Made by a program: the position numbers and the translations under genes. From assembly GCA_002753185.1 (NCBI GenBank), contig PDZX01000009.1, positions 26,145-90,144 of the forward strand: a stretch of DNA of 64,000 nt, in the 5' to 3' direction. Below are positions 23,255 to 31,478 of the stretch, piece by piece; within the stretch, counting starts at the first letter, position 1, and each line of letters opens with the position of its first letter. Below the pieces are notes generated by a model, which made no database searches, was not told the origin of the DNA, and saw only the letters and a list, made by a program, of their open reading frames with translations. Origin of the DNA: Magnetococcales bacterium WMHbin3 (GTDB taxonomy: Bacteria; Pseudomonadota; Magnetococcia; Magnetococcales; Magnetaquicoccaceae).

Positions 23255-23737
23255 CTATCGGCACTCCTCCGCCAGGCAGATCAATTCGATCCCGGCATGC
23301 TCGGCGATCACGCGGGAACGTTCGTCGGGATAGGGACCGCCGAAGATCACCCGTCTGATCCCCACGTTGGCCAGCATCCCCATGCAGGAAGCGCAGGGCT
23401 GGCAGGTGACGTAGACCACGGATCCCTCCAGGGGGACTCCGTGGCGGGCGGCGTTGGCCACCCCGTTGGCCTCGGCGTGGGCGCAGACGCACAGGTCCAG
23501 TCCTTGTCCGCTGGGCAGACCCGCCACTCGGCGTGCGCAGATATCGGGATGGGGATAACCGCTCGGCACCCCGTTGAAGCCGGTGGCCAGCAGTCGTTTG
23601 TCCCGCACGAAGACCGCGCCCACCTTGCGGCCCGATGCGCAGGTGCTCATTTGGGCGGCCAGATGGGCGGCGTCCATCCAGTGGCGATCCCAACTCGGAC
23701 GGCCAACCGGAACCGGGGTGGAAGATTCCATCGTCAT
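23255..23737 (-). CDS. dCMP deaminase / ComEB-type cytidine deaminase family
   Basis: A 160-aa zinc deaminase. The motif CAHAEANG provides the zinc His87 and catalytic Glu89, and PCASC provides zinc ligands Cys115 and Cys118. A further Cys/His set (HPDICARR ... LCVC) between them matches the second zinc site of dCMP deaminases such as ComEB and T4 dCD. It probably converts dCMP to dUMP for thymidylate synthesis. A Shine-Dalgarno (AGGAG) lies 9 bases before the ATG. It is read from the far side of the palindromic element at 23786-24277, which separates it from the lnt cluster on the same strand, so that element lies in its upstream region. The family is firm; the exact substrate is inferred. 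Confidence 0.88.
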   Translation of the reverse strand: MTMESSTPVPVGRPSWDRHWMDAAHLAAQMSTCASGRKVGAVFVRDKRLLATGFNGVPSGYPHPDICARRVAGLPSGQGLDLCVCAHAEANGVANAARHGVPLEGSVVYVTCQPCASCMGMLANVGIRRVIFGGPYPDERSRVIAEHAGIELICLAEECR

Positions 23738-23785
23738 GGTGTCACGCTCCTAAAAACCGCATCCAGTTTGGACGCCAAGGTTCCA

Positions 23786-23827
23786 AATTATTAGGGGTCC
23801 AGGGGGATTATCCCCCTGGTGGGATCC
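23786..23827 (+). repeat. Left terminal inverted repeat of the palindromic element
   Basis: Starts AATTATTAGGGGTCC and contains its own short palindrome (CCAGGGGGATTATCCCCCTGG). It pairs with 24236-24277 at 41 of 42 bases; the single difference is A against G near the inner end. Confidence 0.9.
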
Positions 23828-23864
23828 AAGGGCGTGAGCACTTGGTGGGATCCAAGGGCGTGAG
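23817..23864 (+). repeat. Two direct 22-base repeats, period 26
   Basis: TGGTGGGATCCAAGGGCGTG plus AG occurs at 23817-23838 and again at 23843-23864, extending the inner end of the left terminal repeat. A third partial copy (CCTTGGTACCC) follows. Confidence 0.85.
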
Positions 23865-23893
23865 TCCTTGGTACCCAGCGCGCTTTATCAAAA

Positions 23894-23928
23894 GCTTTTT
23901 TTCGCGCGCCTTTTGCGCGAAAAAAAGC
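23894..23928 (+). repeat. Hairpin H1
   Basis: A perfect 14-bp stem (23894-23907 with 23915-23928; GCTTTTTTTCGCGC against GCGCGAAAAAAAGC) and a 7-base loop GCCTTTT. Confidence 0.9.
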
Positions 23929-23970
23929 GCAGCGCGCCTCAAATCACTCGGTTTGTACGAGTGCGCCTTG

Positions 23971-24027
23971 GCAGGCCCGCTTCCTTGTTTTTCGCGCCTT
24001 TTGCGAAAAACAAGGAAGCGGGCCTGC
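23971..24027 (+). repeat. Hairpin H2, perfect 25-bp stem
   Basis: Arms 23971-23995 and 24003-24027 are perfectly complementary over 25 bases (outer end GCAGGCCCGC), with a 7-base loop GCCTTTT. This is one of the longest perfect local stems in the window. Confidence 0.93.
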
Positions 24028-24056
24028 GTATTGCCCAACGGGCTTGAATGCATTAT

Positions 24057-24111
24057 GCAGGCTCTCTTTTTTTCGTTTCCAAAAGGCGGAAACAAAAAAA
24101 AGAGAGCCTGC
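24057..24111 (+). repeat. Hairpin H3
   Basis: 24-base arms (24057-24080 and 24088-24111) match at 23 positions; the outer end GCAGGCTCTC resembles H2. The 7-base loop is AAAAGGC, complementary to the loops of H1 and H2. Confidence 0.92.
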
Positions 24112-24127
24112 GAAGGCGGCGCGCGGC

Positions 24128-24160
24128 GCTTTTTTCGCGCAAAAGGCACGCGAAAAAAGC
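24128..24160 (+). repeat. Hairpin H4
   Basis: A perfect 12-bp stem (GCTTTTTTCGCG at 24128-24139 with CGCGAAAAAAGC at 24149-24160). The loop CAAAAGGCA again holds AAAAGGC. H4 mirrors H1. Confidence 0.9.
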
Positions 24161-24180
24161 TTCTTGAGAAGAGCGCGCTG

Positions 24181-24216
24181 AAAAGCAAAAGTCAAAAGCA
24201 AAAGTCAAAAGCAAAA
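24181..24216 (+). repeat. AAAAGC/AAAAGTC short tandem repeat
   Basis: Alternating AAAAGC and AAAAGTC units, five in a row, run between H4 and the right terminal repeat. This is the main asymmetric part of the element. Confidence 0.85.
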
Positions 24217-24235
24217 CCCCAAGGGCTTCGCCCCT

Positions 24236-24277
24236 GGACCCCACCAGGGGGATAATCCCCCTGGACCCCTAATAATT
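24236..24277 (-). repeat. Right terminal inverted repeat of the palindromic element
   Basis: The reverse complement begins AATTATTAGGGGTCC and matches the left repeat at 41 of 42 bases. It ends 10 bp from the lnt stop. Confidence 0.9.
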
Positions 24278-24287
24278 AAAAACGAAA

Positions 24288-25847
24288 TCAAGCACTCTTG
24301 CGTGTCAATGCCAGACCGACCAGGCACAGCCCCAGCCACAACCAGATCCAATAACGCCCGGTGCGCACCCAAACACTCTGGCCGGTGCCACGGGTCACGG
24401 TTCGCTCCAATACCCCCTTCTGGTTCGGATCGATACGCCCCAATTCCCGACCCAAATGATCGAACATCGCCGAAATCCCGGTGTTGGCCACCCGAATCAT
24501 GGGCAACCGGTTCTCCACGGCCCGCATGCGCGCCATGGCCAAGTGCTGCGGCTTGGCCGACTCGCCGAACCAGGCGTCGTTGGTGACGTTGATCAGCCAA
24601 CGCGCACCCCGCACCGCCAACAAACGCACCTCGTCGGGAAAAATCACCTCATAGCAAATCAACGCCCCGATCGCCCCATGCCCCCACGCCATCGGCTCAG
24701 GCTCACCGCCACGGGAAAAATCCTTGGTGCCATGGGTCAATTTTTGCAGATTACCAGGCAGCAATGCCCGAAATGGAATATACTCTCCAAACGGCACCAG
24801 GTGATCCTTGTCGTAGCGATTCCGGAACTCTCCCTTCTCTTCGGCATCAACCATGACCATACTATTAAAATACAACCACTCCTTGCTCCCCTCGGACTCA
24901 CGATCCGCCATGGGTGCGCCGGTGAGGATCGGCGCCCCCAACCCCCGGCTCGCATCCGCGATCCGCCGCAACTCGCGCGGCGCGGCTTGCAAAAAAAAGG
25001 CCGCCGCCGTCTCCGGCCAGACCACCAGATCCACCGGATTGGCCAGATCGGCCAAAAGATCCAGATAACGCCGCAACCCCTCCTCCTGATGGGCCGGGTC
25101 CCATTTCATCTTCTGGGGGATATTGCCCTGCACGATGGCCATGCGTACCGGAGCGGCCCAGATGTCCCGTTCGATCCCCTCCCGCAGCCCGGCCAGCCGC
25201 CACTGCCCATAGAACCACCCACCCCCCAGCGTCCCGGCGGCCAACCCGATCACCACGAACCAGGAAACCCGCTGCCGCCACTCTGCGGGCCGCGCCAATA
25301 CCGCCACCAGTGCCGCGCAAAACAGGATCAGCCAAGAGAGCAAATACACCCCACCCAGATCCGCCACCTGAAGCATGGTCAACGACCCGTCCCAGGCATA
25401 CCCGGCCAGATTCCAGGGAAAACCGCTCAACAGATGGGCGCGCAGCCATTCGGTGACCACCCACAACGCCGGGGCGGCCAACGGCAACAGCCAGGGCCGG
25501 CCGGCCAGACGCGGCAACACCGCCCCGAACAGGGCCGGATAAAGCGCCAGGATCGCCGCCAGCCCCAGCATCAACCCGATCGCTGCCGGCGCAGGCAATC
25601 CGCCGAAGGTGTGCAGGCTGTTCCACAGCCACGCCTGCCCCAGGCTGAAATGGCCCAACCCGAAACAAAACCCCAGCCACGCCCCCCGGCGCGGGGCAGC
25701 GGTCTCCACCAGCCGTATCAACACCGCCAGGCCAACGATCATCGGCAGGGGCAAGGGATCCGGGGGCAGCCCCAATACGGCCACCATCCCGGCCAGCAGC
25801 GCCCCCAACGCCTCCCGGTCCCGCCAGGATGCGACCCGCTCAGCCAT
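24288..25847 (-). CDS. lnt: Apolipoprotein N-acyltransferase
   Basis: A 519-aa inner-membrane enzyme that adds the third acyl chain to lipoproteins. About seven or eight membrane helices (residues about 12-220) precede a nitrilase-fold domain outside the membrane. The catalytic Glu is in VVWPETAAAF, Lys in RYDKDHLVPFGEY, and Cys in ALICYEVIFP. A last membrane helix ends the protein. I start at the ATG of MAERVASW, which overlaps the ybeY stop by 8 bp; the longer upstream frame runs through ybeY. It is the last gene of the coaD-miaB-phoH-HD-ybeY-lnt cluster. The palindromic element begins 10 bp after its stop and might end the transcript. Length and motifs are normal for Lnt. Confidence 0.95.
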   Translation of the reverse strand: MAERVASWRDREALGALLAGMVAVLGLPPDPLPLPMIVGLAVLIRLVETAAPRRGAWLGFCFGLGHFSLGQAWLWNSLHTFGGLPAPAAIGLMLGLAAILALYPALFGAVLPRLAGRPWLLPLAAPALWVVTEWLRAHLLSGFPWNLAGYAWDGSLTMLQVADLGGVYLLSWLILFCAALVAVLARPAEWRQRVSWFVVIGLAAGTLGGGWFYGQWRLAGLREGIERDIWAAPVRMAIVQGNIPQKMKWDPAHQEEGLRRYLDLLADLANPVDLVVWPETAAAFFLQAAPRELRRIADASRGLGAPILTGAPMADRESEGSKEWLYFNSMVMVDAEEKGEFRNRYDKDHLVPFGEYIPFRALLPGNLQKLTHGTKDFSRGGEPEPMAWGHGAIGALICYEVIFPDEVRLLAVRGARWLINVTNDAWFGESAKPQHLAMARMRAVENRLPMIRVANTGISAMFDHLGRELGRIDPNQKGVLERTVTRGTGQSVWVRTGRYWIWLWLGLCLVGLALTRKSA

Positions 25848-26316
25848 AGGGATCCGCGATGCCGAGACCGGCCAAAATCGCGATCTCCCGCGCTTCCTGC
25901 CGCTCGGCTTCGGCCTCGGAGCGCTCGTGATCATACCTCAGCAGGTGCAACACCCCATGCACCACCAGATGGATCAACCGCGCCTCCAGGGTGACGCCCG
26001 CCTCGCCGGCCTCGGCCAGGGTGGTCTCGTGGGGAATCACCACATCGCCCAACAACACCGGTCCCTCGTCCGTGTCCGGGAAGGCATCGCCGTCGTCCAT
26101 GGCGAACGACAGGACATTGGCCGGACGATCCAGGCCGCGATGCCGCCGGTTGAGTTCCCGCGAGTGCTCGTCGTTGGTCAGGAGGATGCCGACTTCCACC
26201 TCCTCGCCAAGCCCTCGGCCCTCGGCCTCCAGGGTGGCGCGAACCGCCCTGGCGACCTGTTCCTCAACCTCGCCCCAGCGGGGAGAGTAAAGATTTACCA
26301 GAACTGTTGCCGGCAT
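25840..26316 (-). CDS. ybeY: Endoribonuclease YbeY
   Basis: A 158-aa zinc-dependent RNase that acts in 16S rRNA 3' maturation and ribosome quality control. The zinc motif appears as HGVLHLLRYDH near residues 120-130, with the upstream RPANVLSFA and GDVVIP phrases typical of the family. The start overlaps the end of the HD-hydrolase gene by 53 bp and its end overlaps lnt by 8 bp, so translation is coupled through the cluster. It lies in the usual phoH-ybeY-lnt order, with the HD gene inserted. The length is normal and no residue seems missing. Confidence 0.95.
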   Translation of the reverse strand: MPATVLVNLYSPRWGEVEEQVARAVRATLEAEGRGLGEEVEVGILLTNDEHSRELNRRHRGLDRPANVLSFAMDDGDAFPDTDEGPVLLGDVVIPHETTLAEAGEAGVTLEARLIHLVVHGVLHLLRYDHERSEAEAERQEAREIAILAGLGIADPYG

Positions 26317-28597
26317 GGCGTACTCCTTCCGCGCGTTTCTTGATCTGATCCGGATACTCGATCCGGCGATGATAGAAGCCCAACGTCAATACCCGTGTGA
26401 ATGCCTCTTCGATACGCGCGATCTCCTGGAGGGTCAGGCGGCACTCCTGGAGTTGCCCGTCGCGGATCTTGGCGGCGACGATGCGCTCCACCAGGGCCTG
26501 AATCTGCGCGGGGGATGGGGTTTTCAGGGTGCGCGCCGCCGCCTCGACGGAGTCGGCCAGCATCAGGATCCCCCCTTCGCGGGACTGGGGCTTGGGACCC
26601 GGATAGCGGAAGTCGGCCTCCGCGATCTGTTCCCCGCGCTTGGCGGCCTGATTCACCGCCCGGTTGTGAAAGAACTGCAACAACGAGGTGCCATGATGGG
26701 TGGTAACCGCCTCCATGATTGGTCCCCCCAGCTTGTACTGCCGCACCAGATCCACCCCGTCCTTGACATGTCCCTGGATCACCTTGACCGACATGGAGGG
26801 CGACAGGTGGTCATGGCGGTTCTCCCCGGACTGATTTTCGACGAAATAATGGGGTTTGGTCATTTTGCCGATGTCGTGATAGAGCGCCATCACGCGGGCC
26901 ATCAGGGGATTGGCGCCGATATTCTCGGCGGCGGCCTCCGCCAGATTGCCCATCATGACCGAATGGTGATAGGTGCCGGGCGAGCGCAGCGAGAGCGTCT
27001 TGAGCAGGGGATGATCCCCGGAGGCCAGCTCCAGCAACCGGGAATCGGTGTTGATATTGAAAAGAAACTCGAACAAGGGGATCACGGCCAGGGTCCACAG
27101 GCCGGTCATCAGGCCGCTGCCCAACGCCATGCTGGCCCCCAGGATCCACTCCCAGGACGGGGGACGATCCGACAACAGCTCCACGGCGGGCAAGGCCATC
27201 ATCTGGGCCAGCCCCACCCAGAACCCTGCGATCAGCACGTCGTAGCGGTGACGACAGACGCGCAATACGGCCCCGCTTACCAGGGAACCGAGCATGAAAT
27301 AGAGGAAGAACGGCAACCCGCCGCTGGTCTCCAGGGCGCACAGGAAGGAGAGGATGATCCCCAGGATCAGGGCGCTGCCCGGAATCCCCGCGCGCGCGCC
27401 GATGGTCATGGCGGCCATAGCCGACCCCATGGCCGCCAGGGGCAGATACGAGGCCATCCGGGTCGGCCAGGAAAAGATCTCCGCCAGGCCCTGGCCGATG
27501 GTGAAGGTAATGCTCGACAACAGGGAGGTCACCAGCAGGATGGTCCCCAGGATGTAGAAGGTCTGACGCTCCCTGGGAAACTCGCCGGAAGTGACCAACA
27601 GAAACTTGCGTCCCAGCCACAGGCAGAGCAGCAACGCCGCAAACAGGCCGAGGATGTTCATGGCCATCTTGCCGGTCCAGCGGTTCTGGTTGAGGGCATC
27701 GATCTTCAGCCGGGCGACATCGGTGACCTCCGCCCCTTCCTGGATGATCAACTGCCCGCGCCGCAACTGATAAAAGACCGGATCGACCGTCGCGGCCGCC
27801 TGTTCGCGGCGGGCCTTGGTCTCGGCCAGGTTCAGCACCAGGGTTGGCCGGACGTGGATGCCCACCTGGTCCAGCACCCATTTGCGCACCGCCTCCGGCA
27901 TGATGGAGAGCTTCTGGGGGGCCGATTTTTCCAGCAGGCGGCGCAACCCGGCCAGATCCATGAGATCCTTGGCGCCCGTTCCGGCGGTGGTGCGGCTCAC
28001 GTCCTCGCCGACCGCATGCACCACGTAGGGGATGTGAGCCAGGTCATTGAGCACCTCCGGTCCGCTCACCACGCGAATCTGGCTATACCCCTCCAGCCAG
28101 GTGGCGATCTCGGTGGCCAACAGGGAGAGGTCCTTGATCCCCATCAGGGTATGGAAGGCCGCCGGCTCCACCTCGTCCTCGATGCGTTGCGAGAAGAGGT
28201 CGCGGATCCGTTCCTTCTCGTCGCGCATGGGGGTCAGGCGCACCTCTTCCAGCCATTTCAGGTGTTCCCAGATGCGATGGCCGACGGCTTCCATCATGCC
28301 GGGATCCCAGTCGTACACCGGCACGGTCGCGGCGGCGGCCTCCCAACGGCGCTTTTTGGTGGTCTCCTTGTCCTCGACCAGCAGGTCGCGATCCGCCTTG
28401 ATGTCCCGCGTGGCGATATCCCCGACCTGGGGCAGATAGAGGGGCCGCAACACCACCGGCGAAAAGATCAGGGTCAACACCCCGACCAGACACAGAAACA
28501 AAAGCACATCCACCAGCACGGAGACCTTCCAGAATCCGGCGCCGTCCAGGGAGCGCCCCCGCAGGCGGGCGGCCACTTTTTCGCGATCAACGGCCAT
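26264..28597 (-). CDS. 7TM-HD family phosphohydrolase (PgpH-like)
   Basis: A 777-aa membrane protein. A cytoplasmic N-terminus and first membrane helix (about 30-52) are followed by a large extracytoplasmic 7TMR-HDED-type domain (about 60-300), about seven membrane helices (about 300-490), and a cytoplasmic HD domain. The HD motif is clear: SPGTYHHSVMMGNLAEAAAENI, then ALYHDIGKMTKPHYFVENQ and VTTHHGT. In Gram-positive bacteria PgpH hydrolyses cyclic di-AMP; in proteobacteria the substrate is less certain. The gene overlaps phoH by 11 bp and ybeY by 53 bp. A phoH-HD-ybeY order is common in other phyla, so this cluster keeps an arrangement that many proteobacteria have lost. Confidence 0.9.
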   Translation of the reverse strand: MAVDREKVAARLRGRSLDGAGFWKVSVLVDVLLFLCLVGVLTLIFSPVVLRPLYLPQVGDIATRDIKADRDLLVEDKETTKKRRWEAAAATVPVYDWDPGMMEAVGHRIWEHLKWLEEVRLTPMRDEKERIRDLFSQRIEDEVEPAAFHTLMGIKDLSLLATEIATWLEGYSQIRVVSGPEVLNDLAHIPYVVHAVGEDVSRTTAGTGAKDLMDLAGLRRLLEKSAPQKLSIMPEAVRKWVLDQVGIHVRPTLVLNLAETKARREQAAATVDPVFYQLRRGQLIIQEGAEVTDVARLKIDALNQNRWTGKMAMNILGLFAALLLCLWLGRKFLLVTSGEFPRERQTFYILGTILLVTSLLSSITFTIGQGLAEIFSWPTRMASYLPLAAMGSAMAAMTIGARAGIPGSALILGIILSFLCALETSGGLPFFLYFMLGSLVSGAVLRVCRHRYDVLIAGFWVGLAQMMALPAVELLSDRPPSWEWILGASMALGSGLMTGLWTLAVIPLFEFLFNINTDSRLLELASGDHPLLKTLSLRSPGTYHHSVMMGNLAEAAAENIGANPLMARVMALYHDIGKMTKPHYFVENQSGENRHDHLSPSMSVKVIQGHVKDGVDLVRQYKLGGPIMEAVTTHHGTSLLQFFHNRAVNQAAKRGEQIAEADFRYPGPKPQSREGGILMLADSVEAAARTLKTPSPAQIQALVERIVAAKIRDGQLQECRLTLQEIARIEEAFTRVLTLGFYHRRIEYPDQIKKRAEGVRHAGNSSGKSLLSPLGRG

Positions 28598-29606
28598 GCA
28601 TCCCCCGCGTGGACCGTCTTGCGGCGGCCTCCTCGTAAGCCCTCACGATGCGCCCCACCAGGGGATGACGCACCACGTCCCGATGGGTGAAGCGGGCCAC
28701 GGCGATCCCTTCCACGCCATGCAGGATCTCCACGGCATGGGCGAGGCCGGATTGTTGATGCGACGGCAGGTCCACCTGGGTGACATCGCCGCACGCCACC
28801 ACCCTGGACCCCTCCCCGAAGCGGGTCAAGAACATCTTCATCTGCTCCACCGTGGCATTTTGAGCCTCATCCAGAATGATGAACGCCTCCGAAAGGGTAC
28901 GTCCCCGCATATAGGCCAGAGGGGCGATTTCCAGCAGATTGCGCGCCAGCATCCGCTCCACTTTCTCGTATCCGAGCATTTCGTACAATGCATCATACAG
29001 GGGACGCAGATACGGGTCCACCTTGTCCTGCAAATCCCCCGGCAGAAAGCCCAACCGCTCCCCCGCCTCCACCGCCGGGCGGGTCAGGATAATGCGGGCC
29101 ACCCTCCCTTCGCTCAGGGAGGCCACCGCCGCCGCCACCGCCAGGTAGGTCTTGCCCGTCCCCGCCGGACCCAGGGCGAACACCAGACCGGTGTTGGCGA
29201 TCAACCGCAGGTACTCCGCCTGACGCGGGGTGCGGGGATGAATTTCCTTGAGCGGGGTGCGCAACGCCCATTTGCCGAGCAGGAGTTCGTCCGCCGCTTC
29301 GTCCTTTTCCAGGGCGAGCAGACCCGCCTCCACCCGCTGGAGATCCACCGTCTGCCCCTGTTCCAGGGCGGCATAGAGCATCTCCAGCAGACGGCGCGCC
29401 TTCTCCACCCGGTCGGGAGAGGCGGTCAGGGTGACGTTGTTGCCCTGGGGGTGGAGCGCCACGCCCATCCGCTCCTCCACCAAGCGCAGATGCAGATCCA
29501 GCGCCCCGCACAGATGCGCCACCAGGCGATTGTCGGGAAATGCCAGGGTCGCGGTCGTGGTCTCGCCCGACGCGACCTCATCCGATGCGGGGAACAGGGG
29601 TTTCAT
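28587..29606 (-). CDS. ybeZ: PhoH-like ATPase (YbeZ)
   Basis: A 339-aa soluble P-loop ATPase. The N-terminal part (about 20-100) is a KH-like fold. The PhoH domain has Walker A GPAGTGKTYLAV (about 145-156), a Walker-B-like segment (EAFIILDEAQNAT) and the conserved MFLTRFGEGSRVVACGD. YbeZ works with YbeY in rRNA handling, and here the two genes lie in the same cluster with the HD gene between them. It follows miaB by 52 bp. Length is typical. An alternative role in phosphate starvation comes only from the family name. Confidence 0.93.
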   Translation of the reverse strand: MKPLFPASDEVASGETTTATLAFPDNRLVAHLCGALDLHLRLVEERMGVALHPQGNNVTLTASPDRVEKARRLLEMLYAALEQGQTVDLQRVEAGLLALEKDEAADELLLGKWALRTPLKEIHPRTPRQAEYLRLIANTGLVFALGPAGTGKTYLAVAAAVASLSEGRVARIILTRPAVEAGERLGFLPGDLQDKVDPYLRPLYDALYEMLGYEKVERMLARNLLEIAPLAYMRGRTLSEAFIILDEAQNATVEQMKMFLTRFGEGSRVVACGDVTQVDLPSHQQSGLAHAVEILHGVEGIAVARFTHRDVVRHPLVGRIVRAYEEAAARRSTRGMHGR

Positions 29607-29658
29607 GGAGATATATTACGGCGGATCCGATCCGTTTCTGAAATGAATTCGACATGGT

Positions 29659-30978
29659 TCAAGCCGATTTTCCGCGCAGGGAGTTGGGCAACCCTTCGGT
29701 AATGCGCACTTCCAGGATACGACCAACGAGGGAGGGATCGCCGGGGAAATTCACGGTGCGGCCCTGGGGGGTCTTGCCGGTCACCTCGCCGCCGTCGCCT
29801 CGTTTGGCCACGCCCTCCACCAGGACCGGCTCCAGGCGTCCGACGCGGGCGATGTTTCCGGCCAGTTGCATGGCGTTCAACCGTTCCTGGAGCACGGCCA
29901 GGCGACGGGCGCCGACTTCCGGGGGGACGGGATCCGGCATGGTGGCGGCCAGGGTTCCGGGCCGGGGGGAAAAGACGAACGAATAGGCGTGATCGAACGC
30001 CACCCGTTCGGCCAGCGCCAGGGTTTGCGCGAAGTCGTCCTCGGTTTCGCCGGGGAAGCCGACGATGAAATCCGATGCCAGGGCGATGTCGGGCACGGTG
30101 GCGCGCAGCCGTTCGATCCAGCCCAGATAGTCCGCCACGGAGTGGCCTCGCTCCATGCACGCCAGCACCCGGTCGGAACCACTCTGAATCGGCAGATGGA
30201 GATAGGGGCAGAGTTGCTCCACGTCGCGGAACGCCGCCACCAGGTCGTCGTTCATGTCGGCGGGGTGGGAGGTGACGAAACGGATCCGCTCCAGCCCTGG
30301 GAGCAGGGCGACCCGCTGGATGAGCAGGGCCAGATCGTGGGGGATCCCCTCCCGGTCGATGCCCTGGTAGGCGTTGACGTTCTGGCCGAGGAGCTGGATC
30401 TCCCGCGCCCCTTGTCGCAGCAGGCTGGCGGCCTCTGCCAGGATCGCCTCCACCGGGCGGCTCCACTCCCGACCCCTGGTGAAGGGGACCACGCAGTAGG
30501 TACAAAAGCGGTTGCACCCTTCCTGGACCACCACCGAGGCCACCGGGCCACCCGTGGTGACGGCGGGCAGGGCATCGAACTTGGAATCGGGCGGCTCCTC
30601 GTTGGCGAGGATCCGTCCCCCTTCCCGTTCCAGGCGGCGCAGCATATCGGGCAGGTGGTGATAGTTCTGGGGGCCGAACACCAGGGAGACGAAAGGGGCG
30701 CGGCGGAAGATGAGTTCCCCCTCGGCCTGGCCGACGCAGCCGCCCACCGCGAAGATCACCGGGCGTCCGGCCACGTTCTTGCGCAGGCGGCCCAATTCCG
30801 AGAAGAGCTTTTCGGCGGCCTTTTCCCGGATGTGGCAGGTATTGAGGATGATCAGGTCGGCGGAGGCCGGCTCCTCCACCTGACGGTAGCCCAGTGCATC
30901 CTGGAGCAACGCCGCCATGCGGGAGGCGTCGTAGACGTTCATTTGACAGCCGAAGTTCTTGATGAACAGGTTGTTCAA
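29659..30978 (-). CDS. miaB: tRNA-2-methylthio-N6-isopentenyladenosine synthase (TTG start)
   Basis: A 439-aa radical-SAM methylthiotransferase that modifies A37 in tRNAs reading UNN codons. The N-terminal cluster cysteines appear in NFGCQMN, NTCHIRE and GGCVGQ, and the radical-SAM motif is CNRFCTYCVVP. A TRAM domain ends the protein (LVEGVAKR ... RTVNFPGD). No ATG or GTG precedes the conserved FIKNFGCQMN; the best start is a TTG overlapping the coaD stop (TTGA), giving MNNLFIKNFGC. The long open frame upstream is the shadow of coaD. The TTG start with overlap implies expression tied to coaD translation. Confidence 0.93.
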   Translation of the reverse strand: MNNLFIKNFGCQMNVYDASRMAALLQDALGYRQVEEPASADLIILNTCHIREKAAEKLFSELGRLRKNVAGRPVIFAVGGCVGQAEGELIFRRAPFVSLVFGPQNYHHLPDMLRRLEREGGRILANEEPPDSKFDALPAVTTGGPVASVVVQEGCNRFCTYCVVPFTRGREWSRPVEAILAEAASLLRQGAREIQLLGQNVNAYQGIDREGIPHDLALLIQRVALLPGLERIRFVTSHPADMNDDLVAAFRDVEQLCPYLHLPIQSGSDRVLACMERGHSVADYLGWIERLRATVPDIALASDFIVGFPGETEDDFAQTLALAERVAFDHAYSFVFSPRPGTLAATMPDPVPPEVGARRLAVLQERLNAMQLAGNIARVGRLEPVLVEGVAKRGDGGEVTGKTPQGRTVNFPGDPSLVGRILEVRITEGLPNSLRGKSA

Positions 30979-31478
30979 CCCGGACCTCGTTCCAGGCGCG
31001 CCATCATGCGGCGGCGCAATTCGGGGAGGACGGCGGGTGGGGTGAAGCGGCTCACGTCGCCGCCCATGCCCGCGATCTCCTTGACCAGCCGCGAGGAGAG
31101 AAACTGGAACGCCTCGCCGGCCACCAGAAAGACGGTTTCCAGACCGGGATGCAGGATGCGGTTCATGCCGGCCATCTGGAACTCGTACTCGAAATCGGAG
31201 ACCGTGCGCAGGCCGCGCAGCACGACCCCGGCGTTTTGCGCACGCAGGAAATCGACCAGCAACCCGTCCATCCGGCACACTTCCACCCCTGGAATGCCGT
31301 TCACCGCCTCTTCCAGGAAGCGGATGCGCTCCTCGCTGGTAAAAAGAGATTTTTTTTCGATATTGACCGCCACCGCCACGATCAGGCGATCCACCAGGGC
31401 CGCGCCACGGCGGATGATGTCGAGGTGGCCGAACGTCACGGGATCGAACATCCCCGGATAGACCGCGATTCTGTTCAT
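30975..31478 (-). CDS. coaD: Phosphopantetheine adenylyltransferase
   Basis: A 167-aa nucleotidyltransferase that makes dephospho-CoA from ATP and 4'-phosphopantetheine. It has the family's T/HxGH motif (PGMFDPVTFGHLDII) at the N-terminus, VVLRGLRTVSDFEYE in the middle and FLSSRLVKEIAGMGG near the end. Length matches the family. It is the first gene of the cluster that continues through miaB, phoH, the HD hydrolase, ybeY and lnt. Confidence 0.96.
   Translation of the reverse strand: MNRIAVYPGMFDPVTFGHLDIIRRGAALVDRLIVAVAVNIEKKSLFTSEERIRFLEEAVNGIPGVEVCRMDGLLVDFLRAQNAGVVLRGLRTVSDFEYEFQMAGMNRILHPGLETVFLVAGEAFQFLSSRLVKEIAGMGGDVSRFTPPAVLPELRRRMMARLERGPG

Larger units (their letters stand above)
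23786..24277. repeat. 492-bp giant palindromic element made of nested hairpins
   Basis: The stretch between lnt and the deaminase gene is almost wholly inverted repeats. Outer 42-bp terminal repeats match at 41 of 42 bases. Inside them a second long-range pair (23876-23906 with 24149-24180) matches imperfectly. Between are four local hairpins, H1 to H4. The loops of H1 and H2 are GCCTTTT and those of H3 and H4 carry AAAAGGC, the exact complement, so the element mirrors itself about a centre near 24030. It has no convincing gene; several overlapping ORFs of low-complexity Arg/Lys/Phe protein are by-products of the palindromes. It may be a MITE-like non-autonomous mobile element, a structured RNA or a terminator/attenuator for the lnt operon. 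No clear target-site duplication was found. Confidence 0.85.

Noticed and set aside
23808..24255. Overlapping ORFs inside the palindromic element, rich in Arg, Lys and Phe
   Set aside because: All come from the hairpin sequences on both strands; no Shine-Dalgarno, no domain, and mirrored versions of the same text appear on the opposite strand.
23780..24285. Target-site duplication flanking the palindromic element
   Set aside because: The flanks (TTCCA on the left, AAAAACG on the right) show no direct repeat beyond the AT-rich ends of the terminal repeats themselves.
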